Assembly: GCA_947311845.1 (NCBI GenBank)
Contig: CAMZMU010000041.1
Location: forward strand, 136,990,775 to 137,054,774
Source of the DNA: Poa pratensis
Lineage: Eukaryota; Streptophyta; Magnoliopsida; Poales; Poaceae
Reading direction: 5' to 3'
Length of the DNA stretch: 64,000 bases
Shown here: in pieces, positions 33,172 through 43,640 of the stretch
How the letters are laid out: the number at the start of each line of letters is the position of its first letter
Numbering within the stretch: position 1 is the stretch's first letter
Made by a program: the position numbers and the translations under genes
Notes under the pieces: generated by a model
The model's input: the letters and a program-made list of their open reading frames with translations, nothing else
Told to the model about the DNA's origin: nothing
Database searches by the model: none

Positions 33172-35041
33172 TAAGAGCATCTCCACCGGCGCTCCTAACT
33201 CCGCTCCCAATAGACGTTTTGGGCGCGCCGGCACGAAATCGTTCCCCAGCGGCACGCCCAATAGGCCAAAAGTTGCCGGCACGTCCCAATAGAGCGTCCG
33301 GCAACCCCACATCACGCCCAGGTTCAAGGGATGCAACCGGACGTGTCGGCAACCGCGGCAACGCGCGCCTCATCCAATCCTCACGGGTGGGGACGACGCG
33401 TCAGCCGCACAACGGCCGGTCAGCGGATTTATTGTGGCAGATATGCCCATTTTAATGACGCAGCGGTTCCGCTGGCGGGCGCAGACGACGCGACGCGTCG
33501 AGCGCAGCACTGGAAGGTCAGGCGGTGGCACGCACGCGTCGTCGGCGTCAATGCGCGTGGCAGACGTACCGGTGGGCGGCGTTAATGCGGCGACCGGCCT
33601 CCTCCGCTCCCCATCGGCTTTATAACGGTGCCCGGCGCGCCTCTCCTCTTCACACAACACTTCTCAACTTGCCTCTCCCGTAGAAACCCTAGCCACCATG
33701 CCAGGCAGCCGCAAGCCACGACCGGAGCAGAGCGCCGAGGAGGGCATCCGCCGCCAGCAGATGGCCGCGGATCGTCGTGCTCGGCGCGAGCGCTCCAACG
33801 CCGCCGCGACAATGACACCCGAGCGCCGTCACGAGCACCTCCTGCAGCAACACCTCCTCCACGAGGATCGGACGATGAACCAGTCGTTCGCCCACGAGAT
33901 GTGCCGCGAGGAGGAGGAGGAGTGGAACGCGTCCCAGGCGCGCCGCCTCGCGTGCGCTGCGAGGCGGACCTCTTCAAGCCGCACCGCCGCTCGGAGCAGG
34001 GCAGTTCGTCCCGAGCGCCACCACCAGGCGCGGCCAGCTCTTCCTGTGCCGTGCTCCCTCCGACGACGTTGTCGGAGGAGGTGGAGGTCTACCGCCGGCA
34101 CAACATACCGGTGCCATACGGCTTTTCTGCTCCCATCGGGATTGGTGCTCAACGTCGTCAAGGTGCCGGTGGCGCCGGCGCTGAGTGGCAGCCCCCACCT
34201 CGAGTACATCCAGCGCAGTCGAGGGACCTGCCATTTGAGCAGCGCGCGGACCCCTTCTACTCCATTTCGGCGCCAAACTAGGACGCCGTGATCGACGCGG
34301 AGCACGAGGCGCGCCGTGGCTCCTTCTTCCTCCCCCGAGGCATGCACGAGCCACCGCCGGAGTGGTTCCACTTCGATGAAGAACGCGAGCGCGCGTCGTC
34401 CGACCCCGAGATACCAGACCTCCCCTTGAAGGCGCCGACACCAGCGGCACCGGCACTGGGCCCTGGTCCGGCACCCGCAGAGGAGGCGGACGACAGCGAC
34501 TGGGGTGAGCCGGAGTGGGAGGGAATGCAGGCGGCCATCGAGGCTTCCCTGCGCCACTGCTAGATCAAACCCCACCACGCTCGATAGCGGCGACGGCGAT
34601 GGTGATCCGGAGTGGGAGGGAATGGATACGTTCCTCAAGGCCGGAGCCGCTGCGGGCGAAACCAGAAGCCTCAGCGATGGCGACGCAGATAAAACTGCCT
34701 CCTCACGAGCCACAAATCATCGTCGCCGGGACTAGCTTCCTTCTCGAGTGCCTCCCTCCACCGCCGCTAGATCTAGGGTTTAGGGCTTAGTTTAAATTTA
34801 GTTAAATTCCGTTTAAGGTTGTTAAATTTCGTTTAAGTTTGTTAAATGGCCCTCAAATTCAATGAAATATCGCCGGTTCGTCCATATTCAAGTCTCTCTT
34901 TTTTTTTCCTGAAAAACCTATTGGGGGCGACCGGTGGGGCGCGACGCTCCCAATAGGTGGCAACCGGCCGGCGCGCCCAACAGCGCCTGTCCGACAACTT
35001 TGCCGGCCGCTCTATTGGGCGCGCCGGTGGAGATGCTCTAA
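33172..35041. mobile_element. Harbinger-like element (33175..35038) with TAA target duplications
   Basis: Inverted ends GAGCATCTCCACCGGCGC (left) and its complement (right), with TAA on both sides (33172..33174 and 35039..35041). The two LINE halves join correctly across it, confirming a real insertion. It is 1864 bp, GC-rich, with no DDE transposase, so presumably mobilised in trans. It carries its own non-transposase ORF. Confidence 0.85.
33698..34563 (+). pseudogene. Non-transposase ORF of Harbinger-like element, disabled
   Basis: Begins with ATG in a CACCATG context at 33698. The first part is basic and Arg/Glu-rich (MPGSRKPRPEQSAEEG, MCREEEEEWNASQARR) and runs to about 33960. There the sense of the sequence shifts to another frame (33628..34281), which continues past an in-frame TAG at 34279..34281 into 34288..34563. 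The last part has PEWFHFDEERERAS, a Pro/Ala stretch and a C-terminal DDSDWGEPEWEGMQAAIEAS. The MQAAIEAS portion fits the ubiquitin-interacting-motif pattern (hydrophobic-x-x-A-hydrophobic-x-x-S) by eye. About 285 codons in an undamaged form. Function unknown; no DDE or Myb motif was seen. Confidence 0.6.
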
Positions 35042-35606
35042 TTTGGCTAGGTGGAATTGGAATGGGAACAAGTCATGTTGCTTCTGTCACCAAGATGAAT
35101 CAATTCAACACCTATTTTCTGACTGCCCTCTCGGCTCTCGCTAAAACAGTTTGGCGTGTTGTGCATATGTTGTTTGGTTTGACACCTCCCAAAAATATTA
35201 CAATCTTTTTTGGTAATTGGCTCCGGGGCATCCTAAGAAAGATTTGAGATCCATTCGGGTGGGGGTGTGTGTTGTCATTTGGGTTATATGGAATCTACGA
35301 AATGATTTTGTTTTTAACAAACCAAATGCTCCATAAGTTTTGTAGGTTATCCTTGCCTACGCACTGGATCCGTTCGTGGTCTTATCTCCGACTAGTGGAG
35401 CATCGACATGCCATGAATTATGTGTGCAACACTATGGACACGGTAGCAAGGGAGTTATACAACCAGTGCGGCTACCGATTTCATACCAGAATTACTTGTT
35501 CATGTACTGCCTTTGTTTTCTCCTATGCATTCTTTGGTGGTTGATTCACGTTTTGACCCTTTTTGATCCATGAGTTGTAACTATGTTTGACCAAACTTTG
35601 TTGTAA

Positions 35607-35634
35607 TGAAATAAATAAATAAATAAATAAATAA
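35607..35634. repeat. (AAAT)n microsatellite, LINE tail
   Basis: About seven AAAT units at the 3' end of the LINE fragment, consistent with a LINE 3' tail. Confidence 0.85.
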
Positions 35635-35719
35635 GCCATATACATCTTTTTTTTTAGGTTTACCATTTACATCGTTTTGATGCGGGGGCTAGGGGCAATC
35701 CCCATTTCGGAAAAAATGC

Positions 35720-35960
35720 AACTAGAAGAGCTTGTGGTAAGGGTTTGCCTGGTAGCGTGCACTGCGCCTAGTTTAGTACTCCATCCGTTCCAAATTACTT
35801 GACATGCATTTGTCTATTAACGAATGTATCTAGACACTAAACAAGTATAGATACATCCGTATTTGGACAAACACAAGTCAATTAATTTGGAACGGAGGGA
35901 GTACGAATGAAACTCTGGATCAGGACACTACATAATTAGTCATCCAAAACTGCTAATCTC
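35720..35960. repeat. Third copy of SAUR downstream segment (copy C)
   Basis: Contains AGAGCTTGTGG, GCCTGGTAGCGTGCACTGCG and ACTCTGGATCA blocks shared with copies A (21390..21480) and B (32685..32765). It is interrupted by a Stowaway MITE. No SAUR coding sequence accompanies it. Confidence 0.65.
35777..35903. mobile_element. Stowaway MITE (35779..35901) with TA target duplications
   Basis: Ends CTCCATCCGTTCC and GGAACGGAGGGAG, flanked by TA at 35777..35778 and 35902..35903. It is 123 bp with long imperfect inverted repeats (AATTACTTGAC paired with GTCAATTAATT). Tc1/Mariner-derived, very common in pooid grasses. Confidence 0.92.
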
Positions 35961-36089
35961 ATACGGCTCAATAAAGCCATCTAAAATCATCTTATTACGG
36001 ACAGTTCTATGGCGTCATTGCCGTCGGCTCCAAGGGTCCAGGTCGATGACCGCACGGCCAGCAAATCGACCACCGACAAAGAATAATTA

Positions 36090-36335
36090 ATATTAGAGAA
36101 AAATTAGGTTGTTGCACCACGTAGCCGCCAAGCTCTTTCGTCTCGACGCTTTTTCTCTGGAGACGAGGAGCGGCGCAACCAGGTGCAGCCGGATCGCCTC
36201 CTTCACGATGTGCTTAAAGTACTTGACAGTGTTTTTGCGTAGCTGACCTCGTGCAGGAGCTTCCTCATCACGCGCGGGGTGGACATGATCTTCGAAATTG
36301 CTCACTCTGTCGGCGAGTCGGACGTCCATGGGCCT
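36090..36335 (-). pseudogene. Cytochrome P450 fragment
   Basis: On the minus strand, frames combine to give a P450 I-to-K-helix stretch: MSTPRVMRKLLHEV (about 36283..36242) and YFKHIVKEAIRLHLVAPLLV (about 36228..36169), the latter with the K-helix ExxR (EAIR). These resemble CYP71-clan segments of the type RNPRVMKKLQ and KETLRLHPPAPLL. A frameshift separates the two and the sequence fades beyond. No heme-binding FxxGxRxCxG segment and no N-terminal region are present. It is cut at the right by a solo LTR. Confidence 0.65.
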
Positions 36336-36338
36336 CCC

Positions 36339-36935
36339 GTGACTGATGGGGGATTATAACCCGGTAGTCTCATGAAGAGGGAAGTGTGATCCGTCAGGTA
36401 GAAGGCCCGGCTAGGACACCTAACCATCAGCATGGGCCGGGTTAACGTCGATGGGCCAGCAAGCTTGTCGGTGACCCGGCTAATAAAGGAAAACTTCAAG
36501 AAGACCCGGAGGCGGTGCAGAACTTGGAGGAAACGAAGGCTAGAAGACCTAGATTAGGACTCCGAGTCTGGGTGGAACCTGGGTTTACCATGTATAGAAT
36601 AAGGAGACCCGGCCGTCTATATAAGCGGGCTCCTAGGTCATAGTTAGACAAGTTTTACTAGACAAGCTTTTACGAGATAGAGAACCAGAGAGAGGTCGTA
36701 ATTATCACCGCGGCTAAGCGAACCTTGTAACCCTAATCGAGATCCAGCTCTGTTGTCGTAGTCGGGTTATCGAGATTGAGATCAATAACAGCATAACAGG
36801 AAGTAGGTATTTATCTCCAATGGAGAGGCCGAACCTGGGTAAATCCCTTGTCCACGCAGAGCTAAACAATCTCCCAGACACTAGTTTCGTCTTACCCTAC
36901 AACTCAAGTTACCCTATGGTAACATCTGCCGTGAC
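36339..36935 (+). mobile_element. Probable solo LTR (36344..36930) with GTGAC duplications
   Basis: GTGAC occurs at 36339..36343 and 36931..36935, flanking a 587-bp segment. It starts TGATGGGGG and carries a TATA-like GTCTATATAAGC near 36615 and LTR-style sequence ending ATGGTAACATCTGCC. There is no primer site or coding DNA on either side. The right end is not a canonical CA, so the exact limit could differ by a few bases. Confidence 0.6.
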
Positions 36936-37489
36936 AACCCCACGACAAACATGTCCTTTCATGGAAGGATGAAACTTTGTGGTCAGAATGCATGCCATGC
37001 ACAGTCGTCCCATTGGCCGAGCAAACCGAGTTGGCCGCCCTTACATACAAAAATACGTTTGTAACTTTTATAGTACTATTATCTGTCACATATAAGTTAA
37101 ACTTAGTTTATATAAACCAATTACATGTAACAGATCAATATAATGTACCACGTAAGAACAAACCAATTAAATCGGTAATGATAAAGTTCAATTTTGTTGC
37201 TAATTTTTCCTATGGATGCCATAAACATGTCATTTTAAATGTTTTGCTAGATACATTTCCAATGTTTAATTTCATACATAACTTTCTATTTGAAAATAAC
37301 ATTAGCATTTGTATACTCCACGTGATATAAAGACATATTGTGATGTGCATTTACAGTAATCGAATTTTATGCCTGTAAAATCTATAGACCCATATTATTT
37401 TATTTTTTCATTGATTACTATATGGAATTTATGCCACATCACAATAACAAGTATAGATGTTGAACATAATATTATATTATTATCGAATC
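36936..37489. other. AT-rich unassigned DNA
   Basis: No gene or terminal-repeat structure recognised. Confidence 0.4.
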
Positions 37490-38630
37490 CATTAACATTT
37501 TAATTTGAATATTTTAAATCTGAACAAAATTTCAAAAATTAACATTTTTCAAAAGTTTTGAAAATTTGAAAAAAAATATTTCGATTTTTTTTAAGCTAGA
37601 AAGTTTTCAAAATCCGAACGTTTTTTCTAATTTGAACAGTTTTCAATTTTTAAATTTGAGTAAATTTGAAACTTTTTAAAAAAAATCTGGAAAAATGTCA
37701 AAAATTAATAATAAATGAAAAGAAACATAAAACTTAAAACAAAAACAAAAACAAAGGAAAAAAACGCAGAAATGGACTGGCCCATCAGCGCCATGCTTCG
37801 GGGTCGTTTTGCGCCGCTAATGAGCGATTTGGCCCGATTTCCACGGAACTCCTATATATCGCTGTTTAGCGGCATTTCGTAGGCGCACAGCCTACACGAT
37901 CGGTAACTGGGCTCGCCCATATGCTTGCATGCGAACTGTTTTTTTGTACGTTTCCTAGTTTCGCCTCCTTGCTCCGTTTTCTGTCCAAAGCGTACCAGAA
38001 AGATTTGCAGAAATACTCGTAAGTTAATTAGAATATTTATAGATCTGAACAAATATCCACAGTGAACGTTTTCAAAATCTGAAAGTTTTAAAACTTTGAA
38101 CATATTTTAATTTGAACATTTTTTTGAAATATAAACAATTTTAAATTTTGATCAATTTTTAAATAGTTTTCCAAATCTAAACTTCTAAAAAGTTAAACAG
38201 TTTTTGAATTATACAATTTCCAAAAATTGAGTAATTTTCGAATATGAACAAATTTTGAATTGGAACAGATTTTGAATATGAACAAAATCTTAAATTTGAA
38301 CAATTTTAGAATATCAACAAATTTTGAAAAAAATTCGAATATTATTTTCTTGAATTAGAATAATTTTCGAGTATGAAAAATCTTGAATTCGAATAATTTT
38401 TGAATATTTTTTTAAATTTAAACAACATTTATCAAAATCATAAAAGGCGAAAAAAGAGAAAAAAAATAAAATTAAAAAAGGAAAAAGAAAACGAAAAATA
38501 AAAGAAAACGAAAAACTGAAAAGAAAAGGAAAATAAAATGAAAATGAAGGAAATGGGCCGGCCCAGTAGCGCAGCCGCGCCGCCTGTAGGCCATATATAG
38601 CATTAGGCCGAATTCCAGCCTACACGCAGA
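37490..38630. repeat. Pair of related AT-rich repeat units
   Basis: Two segments (about 37490..37900 and 38040..38630) each run from TTTGAACATTTT-like AT-rich DNA through AAAAGAAA-rich sequence. Each then passes into a GGCCCA-rich block (AATGGACTGGCCCATCAGCG and AATGGGCCGGCCCAGTAGCG), an ATATAT block and CAGCCTACACG. They look like two copies of one TE terminal region. Element class not fixed. Confidence 0.55.
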
Positions 38631-39623
38631 TGCTTAGATATTCATATTCTTCTCAGTTTGAGAAAGGCCGAACCATGTTAAGCCCGAGACTGTTTTCAGA
38701 CAGTCAAGCCTCCAAACAGCATGTCACAATCGTAAAACTTGTGAAGAAACCTCTTTTATCCGTAGTGTACAGTCTACAAAAGCCGACGTTAAATGCTGTG
38801 ATCGAGGGCACTACGTACAGAGGATAGGATAAGCTGCGGAACGGCGACGATAAACTGCAACGAGGAGCTATCGACGCCTGCATGACATGTAGCCTGCGGG
38901 CTGCGTCCCCTGCGATCAATTAAAACCCTCCTCGCTGGGAGCACAAGCTTGCGCAGGGGCTGCAGCTTGCGTTTCCTTGTCACCCCCCAACCAAAAGACA
39001 ACCGGGCACGGACAACCATCACATCGGCCATTAATGGGCATTCATTCATGCCGGCCAGGCCATACATACTCACACTCCATCCATCAAAGCCTTGCTGAAG
39101 CTGCGACGTCAAACTCCTCATCACCATCATCATGCAACATTAAAACGAGGCGAGAAAAAACCCGTGACGCATCCCCCAATTAAGAGCGAACTGGTCGCAT
39201 CCATGGCATTTAAGCTGCAGCTACGTCGCCATGAATGGAGACGATGAGTGTCCGTCACGATTCCCGTGCAAGGGACTACTCCGCATGTGGTATTGGCCAG
39301 CAGTAGTAATAACTGAACCACTAGAAAAAGAACAAACTGGTCGAAATAATTAATGGGATTCTAGCAGCGGCAGTATCATCATGTTCTGTGGATTGTTTGA
39401 TTGATTTCTGACAGGGCCATACTGGTAGTAGTAGGAGTAACTGGAAATGAACAAGCAAAAATCAGGAGCACCTCCCCCTATGTACCGGAAGGATTCTTCG
39501 GTCGCTCTTGGCGGCCGCGCGCGTGGAAACAATGGAGTCGTGGCGAATCGGAGCACCCAGCCTGCCTACCTACCGCACCGAGGATGACTGACAACCATCT
39601 CTACTTCTTCTTGGCTTAGCTAG
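38631..39623. other. 3' intergenic DNA of the CFL1/GIR-like gene
   Basis: No gene recognised. It probably includes the 3' UTR of the minus-strand gene near its right end. Short ORFs lack conserved motifs. Confidence 0.4.
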
Positions 39624-40713
39624 CTAGGTGCCTAGGAAGCCGACGTTGAGGTCGATCCTTGGCTTCTTCTTGGGCGCCGGGGCCGGGGGCGGCGGCACGT
39701 GCGACTCGCAGCGCGGGCACCGCGGGTCGCTCCGGGAGATGAGCACGTACAGGAAGCACCGCGGGCACGCCGCCGCCACCATCCCTCCGCCGGCGGCGCT
39801 GGCGGACGGGGAGTCGCAGCCGTCGCCCTGCTCCACGGCGCCGCGCTTGACGGAGGACGTGGTGACGGAGGAAGACGACGGGGACGCGCTAGGCTGCTGC
39901 TGGTACTGCCCCTGCTTGCCGCGCTCGAACCGCTCCAGCGCCGTCTTCACCTTCTCGATCGTGCACACGCTGTGGTACGTCGCGGTGGCCGTGGCTGCTG
40001 CTGCCGGTTCATTCGTCGTCGGCGCCGTGGCCGGTGCGCCCGCGCCGGAGACGGGGAACAGGTTGAGGTCCCTGGTTGATGGCGGGCTCAGGTGCTTCTG
40101 CAGGGGCGACTTGCCGGGCTGCACGCAAGGAAAGGGAAATCAATCAATGCCATGCAGTAATATCGGCGAAAATATAGCACTTGAACTGCCTGCTGTAATT
40201 AAAGATTCTTCTACTCAGACTATAAATTGCATCACTTGAAATGCGCCAATAACTGTGAACACGTACAAGATGGCAGACAGATGAATGGAAACCGTGTGTA
40301 AGAATTCTACTGAACGTAGTAGGGAACAATCGCTAATCCACATCCTGTTTGCGAATAAAATATAATCTCACGAATCTAGTCTAGCAATCTAGCCTGAATT
40401 TGTTTAACACCGCGCACAGTTGACAAGTCGTTACCGGGAGATCAGATTTGTTGACCGAATTAATTCGAACCAATCGATCCACGGTCAAATTTGAAAAAGT
40501 CTTAATTTAACAATCTCAGTTGAGCACGTAGACAGAAAGCAAAAGGTGAAGACGCGAAGAGAGGAAGAGAGGATGAGGAGTCGTGGAGCGTACCACGGTG
40601 GAGGCCGCGTCCCTGGCGTCGTCGCACCCGCCGAGGAAGTCCCTTGTGACGAGCTCCGCCGCCATGCCGCCGTCCACCGCTCGAGACATGAACCCCACCG
40701 CCTCAGCAACCAT
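39624..40713 (-). CDS. CFL1/GIR-like EAR-motif, C-x2-C zinc-ribbon protein (two exons)
   Basis: Minus strand. Exon 1 is 40713..40594 (40 codons; ATG preceded in frame by TAG). The intron is 40593..40119 (GT...AG, phase 0). Exon 2 is 40118..39624. The protein has 204 residues. Features: LVTRDFLGGC (21..30); a DLNL EAR-type motif (57..60); an amphipathic VCTIEKVKTALERFE helix (91..105); a Gln/Ser linker; a paired CPRC...CPRC zinc-ribbon-like module (C158, C161, C174, C177); and a second EAR-type IDLNV near the C-terminus (195..199). This matches plant proteins related to Arabidopsis At1g13390, CURLY FLAG LEAF 1 and GL2-interacting repressors, thought to recruit TOPLESS corepressors in epidermal/cuticle regulation. 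Family assignment is from memory. Unlike CFL1-type relatives I see no WW domain. No TE lies inside the gene, and the high GC and intact splice sites suggest it is functional. Confidence 0.85.
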
Positions 40714-41070
40714 CTAGCAGCACGCCAGCCTCTAGCAGCAGCAATTCGGGAGGAAGAAGGCAGCTGTCTACCTAGGCTGTCAAGGTTGGTCGGTAGGGAA
40801 GAAGATGTAGAGGAACAGGAGGAGGCGCGTGCAATGGAGGGCCGCGCGCGGTAGGGGAGACGGAGACTCGGAGAGCGAGAGGGGGAGAAGATAAATGGAA
40901 GGAAGAGTTGGAGAATGAAACAAGGATGGGCGCCATTAATTAGGATGTTGGAAAGGGAAGGCATGAGGACAAGATGTGCATTGAATGCGGCCGGGGGTGG
41001 GCATTGATGGCAATGCCTCCCCCGGTGTGATGTGTGACGGACGAGATGGGGATGGACCAGCACACCGCTG
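40714..41070 (-). promoter_or_regulatory. 5' UTR and proximal promoter of CFL1/GIR-like gene
   Basis: On the minus strand the DNA before the ATG is pyrimidine-rich (CTCTCGCTCTCCGAGTCTCC near 40865), typical of plant leaders. No clear TATA box was found, so the start site is unknown. Confidence 0.4.
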
Positions 41071-42318
41071 CAAGCTGCTACTGCTCAATACTGATGCTCC
41101 TGCCGCCTCCCTCAATACTCCATCTCTCTCCCTGAGCCCGAATCATCATGGCTCGATCGCCTCTCTCCTCTCTAATTATATCATGGCTCTCATTCAAAAG
41201 TTCGAGGATTATGTACTCCGCACGCCGTGTGTGTGTGCGGGAATTGTAAGGTGTAGAAGATCAGGCGTAGGAGTATTCAAGCCTAGAAGATTTTAATAAG
41301 CGCTGCTACGGTCTCGTGTGGGGATTCGGGGGACCCCAGCCCCAAAGGTATCAACTTCGGGATCGGTTAAAAAATACACCCCGGGAAACCTCAAAAACAC
41401 TCCTCCTCCTAAACTAGTGCGAGGTAACCGGGAAAGTGGTTTGTGCTCTTGAGCTGATCCCACTTTTTTAAAATTTCAAAAACTATACTTAAAAGCTTCA
41501 CAAAAATATGAAAAAAATGCATGTTCCTAATGATGTGTGCAAAATCTCATTCCAAAAATCTTTATAGTTAAAAAATGCATGATTTGTTACAATTTTTAAA
41601 ACTTTTAAACATATTTTTCTAATTTTTTAAAGTGGCGGAGCCACGGGAGCTCGGGTGCACAAAATCTCCTCTTGAGGTAACCCGAGTAAACATTTCTTAC
41701 TCTAGGATCCAGTGATCTCTTTATTTTAACAAAATCAAAAGGTATATTTGTAAGTTAAAAAAAATCTGAACAAAATTCTGCATGTTGTCAATGATATATA
41801 TCACAAACGTGTAAAATCTTAATTTGAAATAATTTATATTCTGACTACACAAAAATCACAAATGTGCGGATCTAACGTACACACTTTCAAATCTCCAAAA
41901 TACAAAACATTTGTCATTTTTTAGTGGGGCGGTCAAATGTAATGGAAAAGAATTTCTTACGAAATCATAGGTGTTGCAAACAATTTCAGCATTCTTGCGC
42001 CCCTGCCGATGTCCCTTTGCGGATGCAAACTGTAAAAGAAGTGCAGAGCTAGGACATCAAGTAATGTTAGCTTATAAAGATTCTACCTGATGGAATGACG
42101 TATTTACATAAAAAAAACTTAATATCCATCAAAATCAACGGTGTTGTGAGACTATCTCGTTTAAAGTTTCATAATAGGTTTTAGATTATGTATCACTTTC
42201 ATTGAAATCTTTGTAAGAGAATTTTGCAAGCGATAATGAAACCTTGAGAAAAACTTTAATCAAAACCAATGTTGCTACATCCATTTTCCAACATGTGTGA
42301 AACCTCGATAAACTCTAA
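41071..42318. other. Unassigned DNA upstream of CFL1/GIR-like gene
   Basis: No gene recognised. 41300..41700 has GAGGTAACC blocks at both ends (near 41420 and 41675) around AT-rich DNA, possibly an old MITE, but no clear ends. Confidence 0.4.
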
Positions 42319-43413
42319 CACTGTGTTTGGATGTAGAAAAGTTTGCTGCGAATCGTGGAATCTGGAATTGGTCTCAAATTTCGATGTTTGGGCTGGCCAC
42401 GGAATTTTGGCCCGGAAACTTGGACCAATTCTGCGCGAGGCCTCGCCCGCTTCCGCCCCTCGGTAAAACTTTCCGAGCTCAGGACCTCGAAAAGGCTGGG
42501 AAACGCGTACCGCTTCGCTCGCGAGGAAAACAGAACAGAGCGACGCCGCTCTCCTCCATCCTCTCCCTGTTGCCATCCTCCTCTATCCTCTACCTCTCGC
42601 CGTCCTCCTCCATCCTCTCCCTGCCTCCGTGGAGGCCGTCCGCCATGTCGCCCTGGGATTCCTCCTCCACGCCCTCGTCCCCCAGGCCGCCCGGTCCTAA
42701 CCCTAGATCGCGAGCAGGACCAGAACGGTGGCGGCGGGGCAGGACCAGAATGGTGGCGGCGTCCGACTGTGGTGGCGGGCGACTGGGCGGCGACGTTCTC
42801 CGGTGGCGGCCGACTGGACGGCGACGTTCCGGGCACCCTCTCCTTCTAGCAGCCTCTTCGTGCCTCTTCGCCTGGTCGTCCTGATGCGGCAGCCGCCGGA
42901 GCAATTCGTACGGCCGCCGTCCGGCGAACGCAGCCGACGCCGTCCCTCTTCGTCTGCTTCGTCCGGCCGCGGCGCGGCACCGACGCCGAGCCACTGCTAC
43001 TCCCGACGGCCCGACCCCTGCTTATCCTTATCGAGTCGCACTGACAAGGACGTCCACTGCCTGTTCTTGCTCGCTGGGATGGATCCTCCTGATTGAGTTT
43101 GTCAACTCATCTGTTTATTGATTGCTTGCTTATTTGTTAAATAATATATATAAACATTGAAATATACACATACTACTTTTCATACATTTATTAGACAAGT
43201 TTATATCTTTCAAACCCAACAAAACATTCAATTCCATGTTTATACATCCAAACATGAATTGGATTTGTGTGCTACCTTTGATTCCTACCATAATTCCATT
43301 CACAACCAAACGACAGAATTAGAATTGGACCCCATTTCCTTTCCATCTTGGAAATATAATTGCTAGTCCAATTCAATTCCCAGCAAATTTTCCTACATCC
43401 AAACATAGTGTAA
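42316..43413. mobile_element. CACTA-like non-autonomous element (42319..43410)
   Basis: Ends CACTGTGTTTGGATGTAG and, on the other side reversed, CACTATGTTTGGATGTAG. Inverted similarity continues to about 30 bases (through TTTGCTG). Flanks are TAA at 42316..42318 and 43411..43413. CACT(A/G) ends and a 3-bp duplication fit CACTA. The interior (42420..43090) is strongly GC-rich with overlapping short ORFs and no transposase motif, and may be a captured host fragment. Confidence 0.7.
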
Positions 43414-43505
43414 TGAAACCTATGTTGCTACCCACTATAGCATAAGCATCATGGACGCATTCGACCAACTACTCGTGCACATTGCACCCTTGTGCACAAA
43501 AAAAA

Positions 43506-43640
43506 TACTCCCTCAGTTACATATCATAAGATGCTTTATCTTTTGCCTGAATGAGACGTACTCTAGAGTGTAAATTCACTATATAATCCATATTGAAATC
43601 TCCGAAAAATATTATATTCAAAAACCTAGAATGTATATAA
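43506..43640. mobile_element. Degenerate Stowaway-like MITE remnant
   Basis: Starts TACTCCCTCAGTTACATATC and contains a GAGTGTAAATTCACT...CCATATTGAAATCTC block found in cereal Stowaway MITEs. The other inverted end is not recognisable. It abuts the CACTA element. Confidence 0.4.

Larger units (their letters stand above)
32840..35637 (+). mobile_element. LINE fragment interrupted by a Harbinger-like element
   Basis: Left part 32840..33171 and right part 35042..35637 together give the C-terminal end of an L1-type LINE ORF. Left: an FSVKSVYLDLHDGN-like segment and KIKIFMWFLH. Right: NGNKSCCFCHQDE-like, then a region resembling LAKTVWR, then VIWVIWNLRNDFVF-like. The 3' tail is an (AAAT)n tract at about 35607..35634. 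5' truncated. The left limit is approximate and no exact target duplication was fixed. Confidence 0.72.

Noticed and set aside
42315..42994. Overlapping plus and minus ORFs over 120 codons
   Set aside because: Shadow ORFs of a GC-rich block; no frame stands out and no domain is seen.
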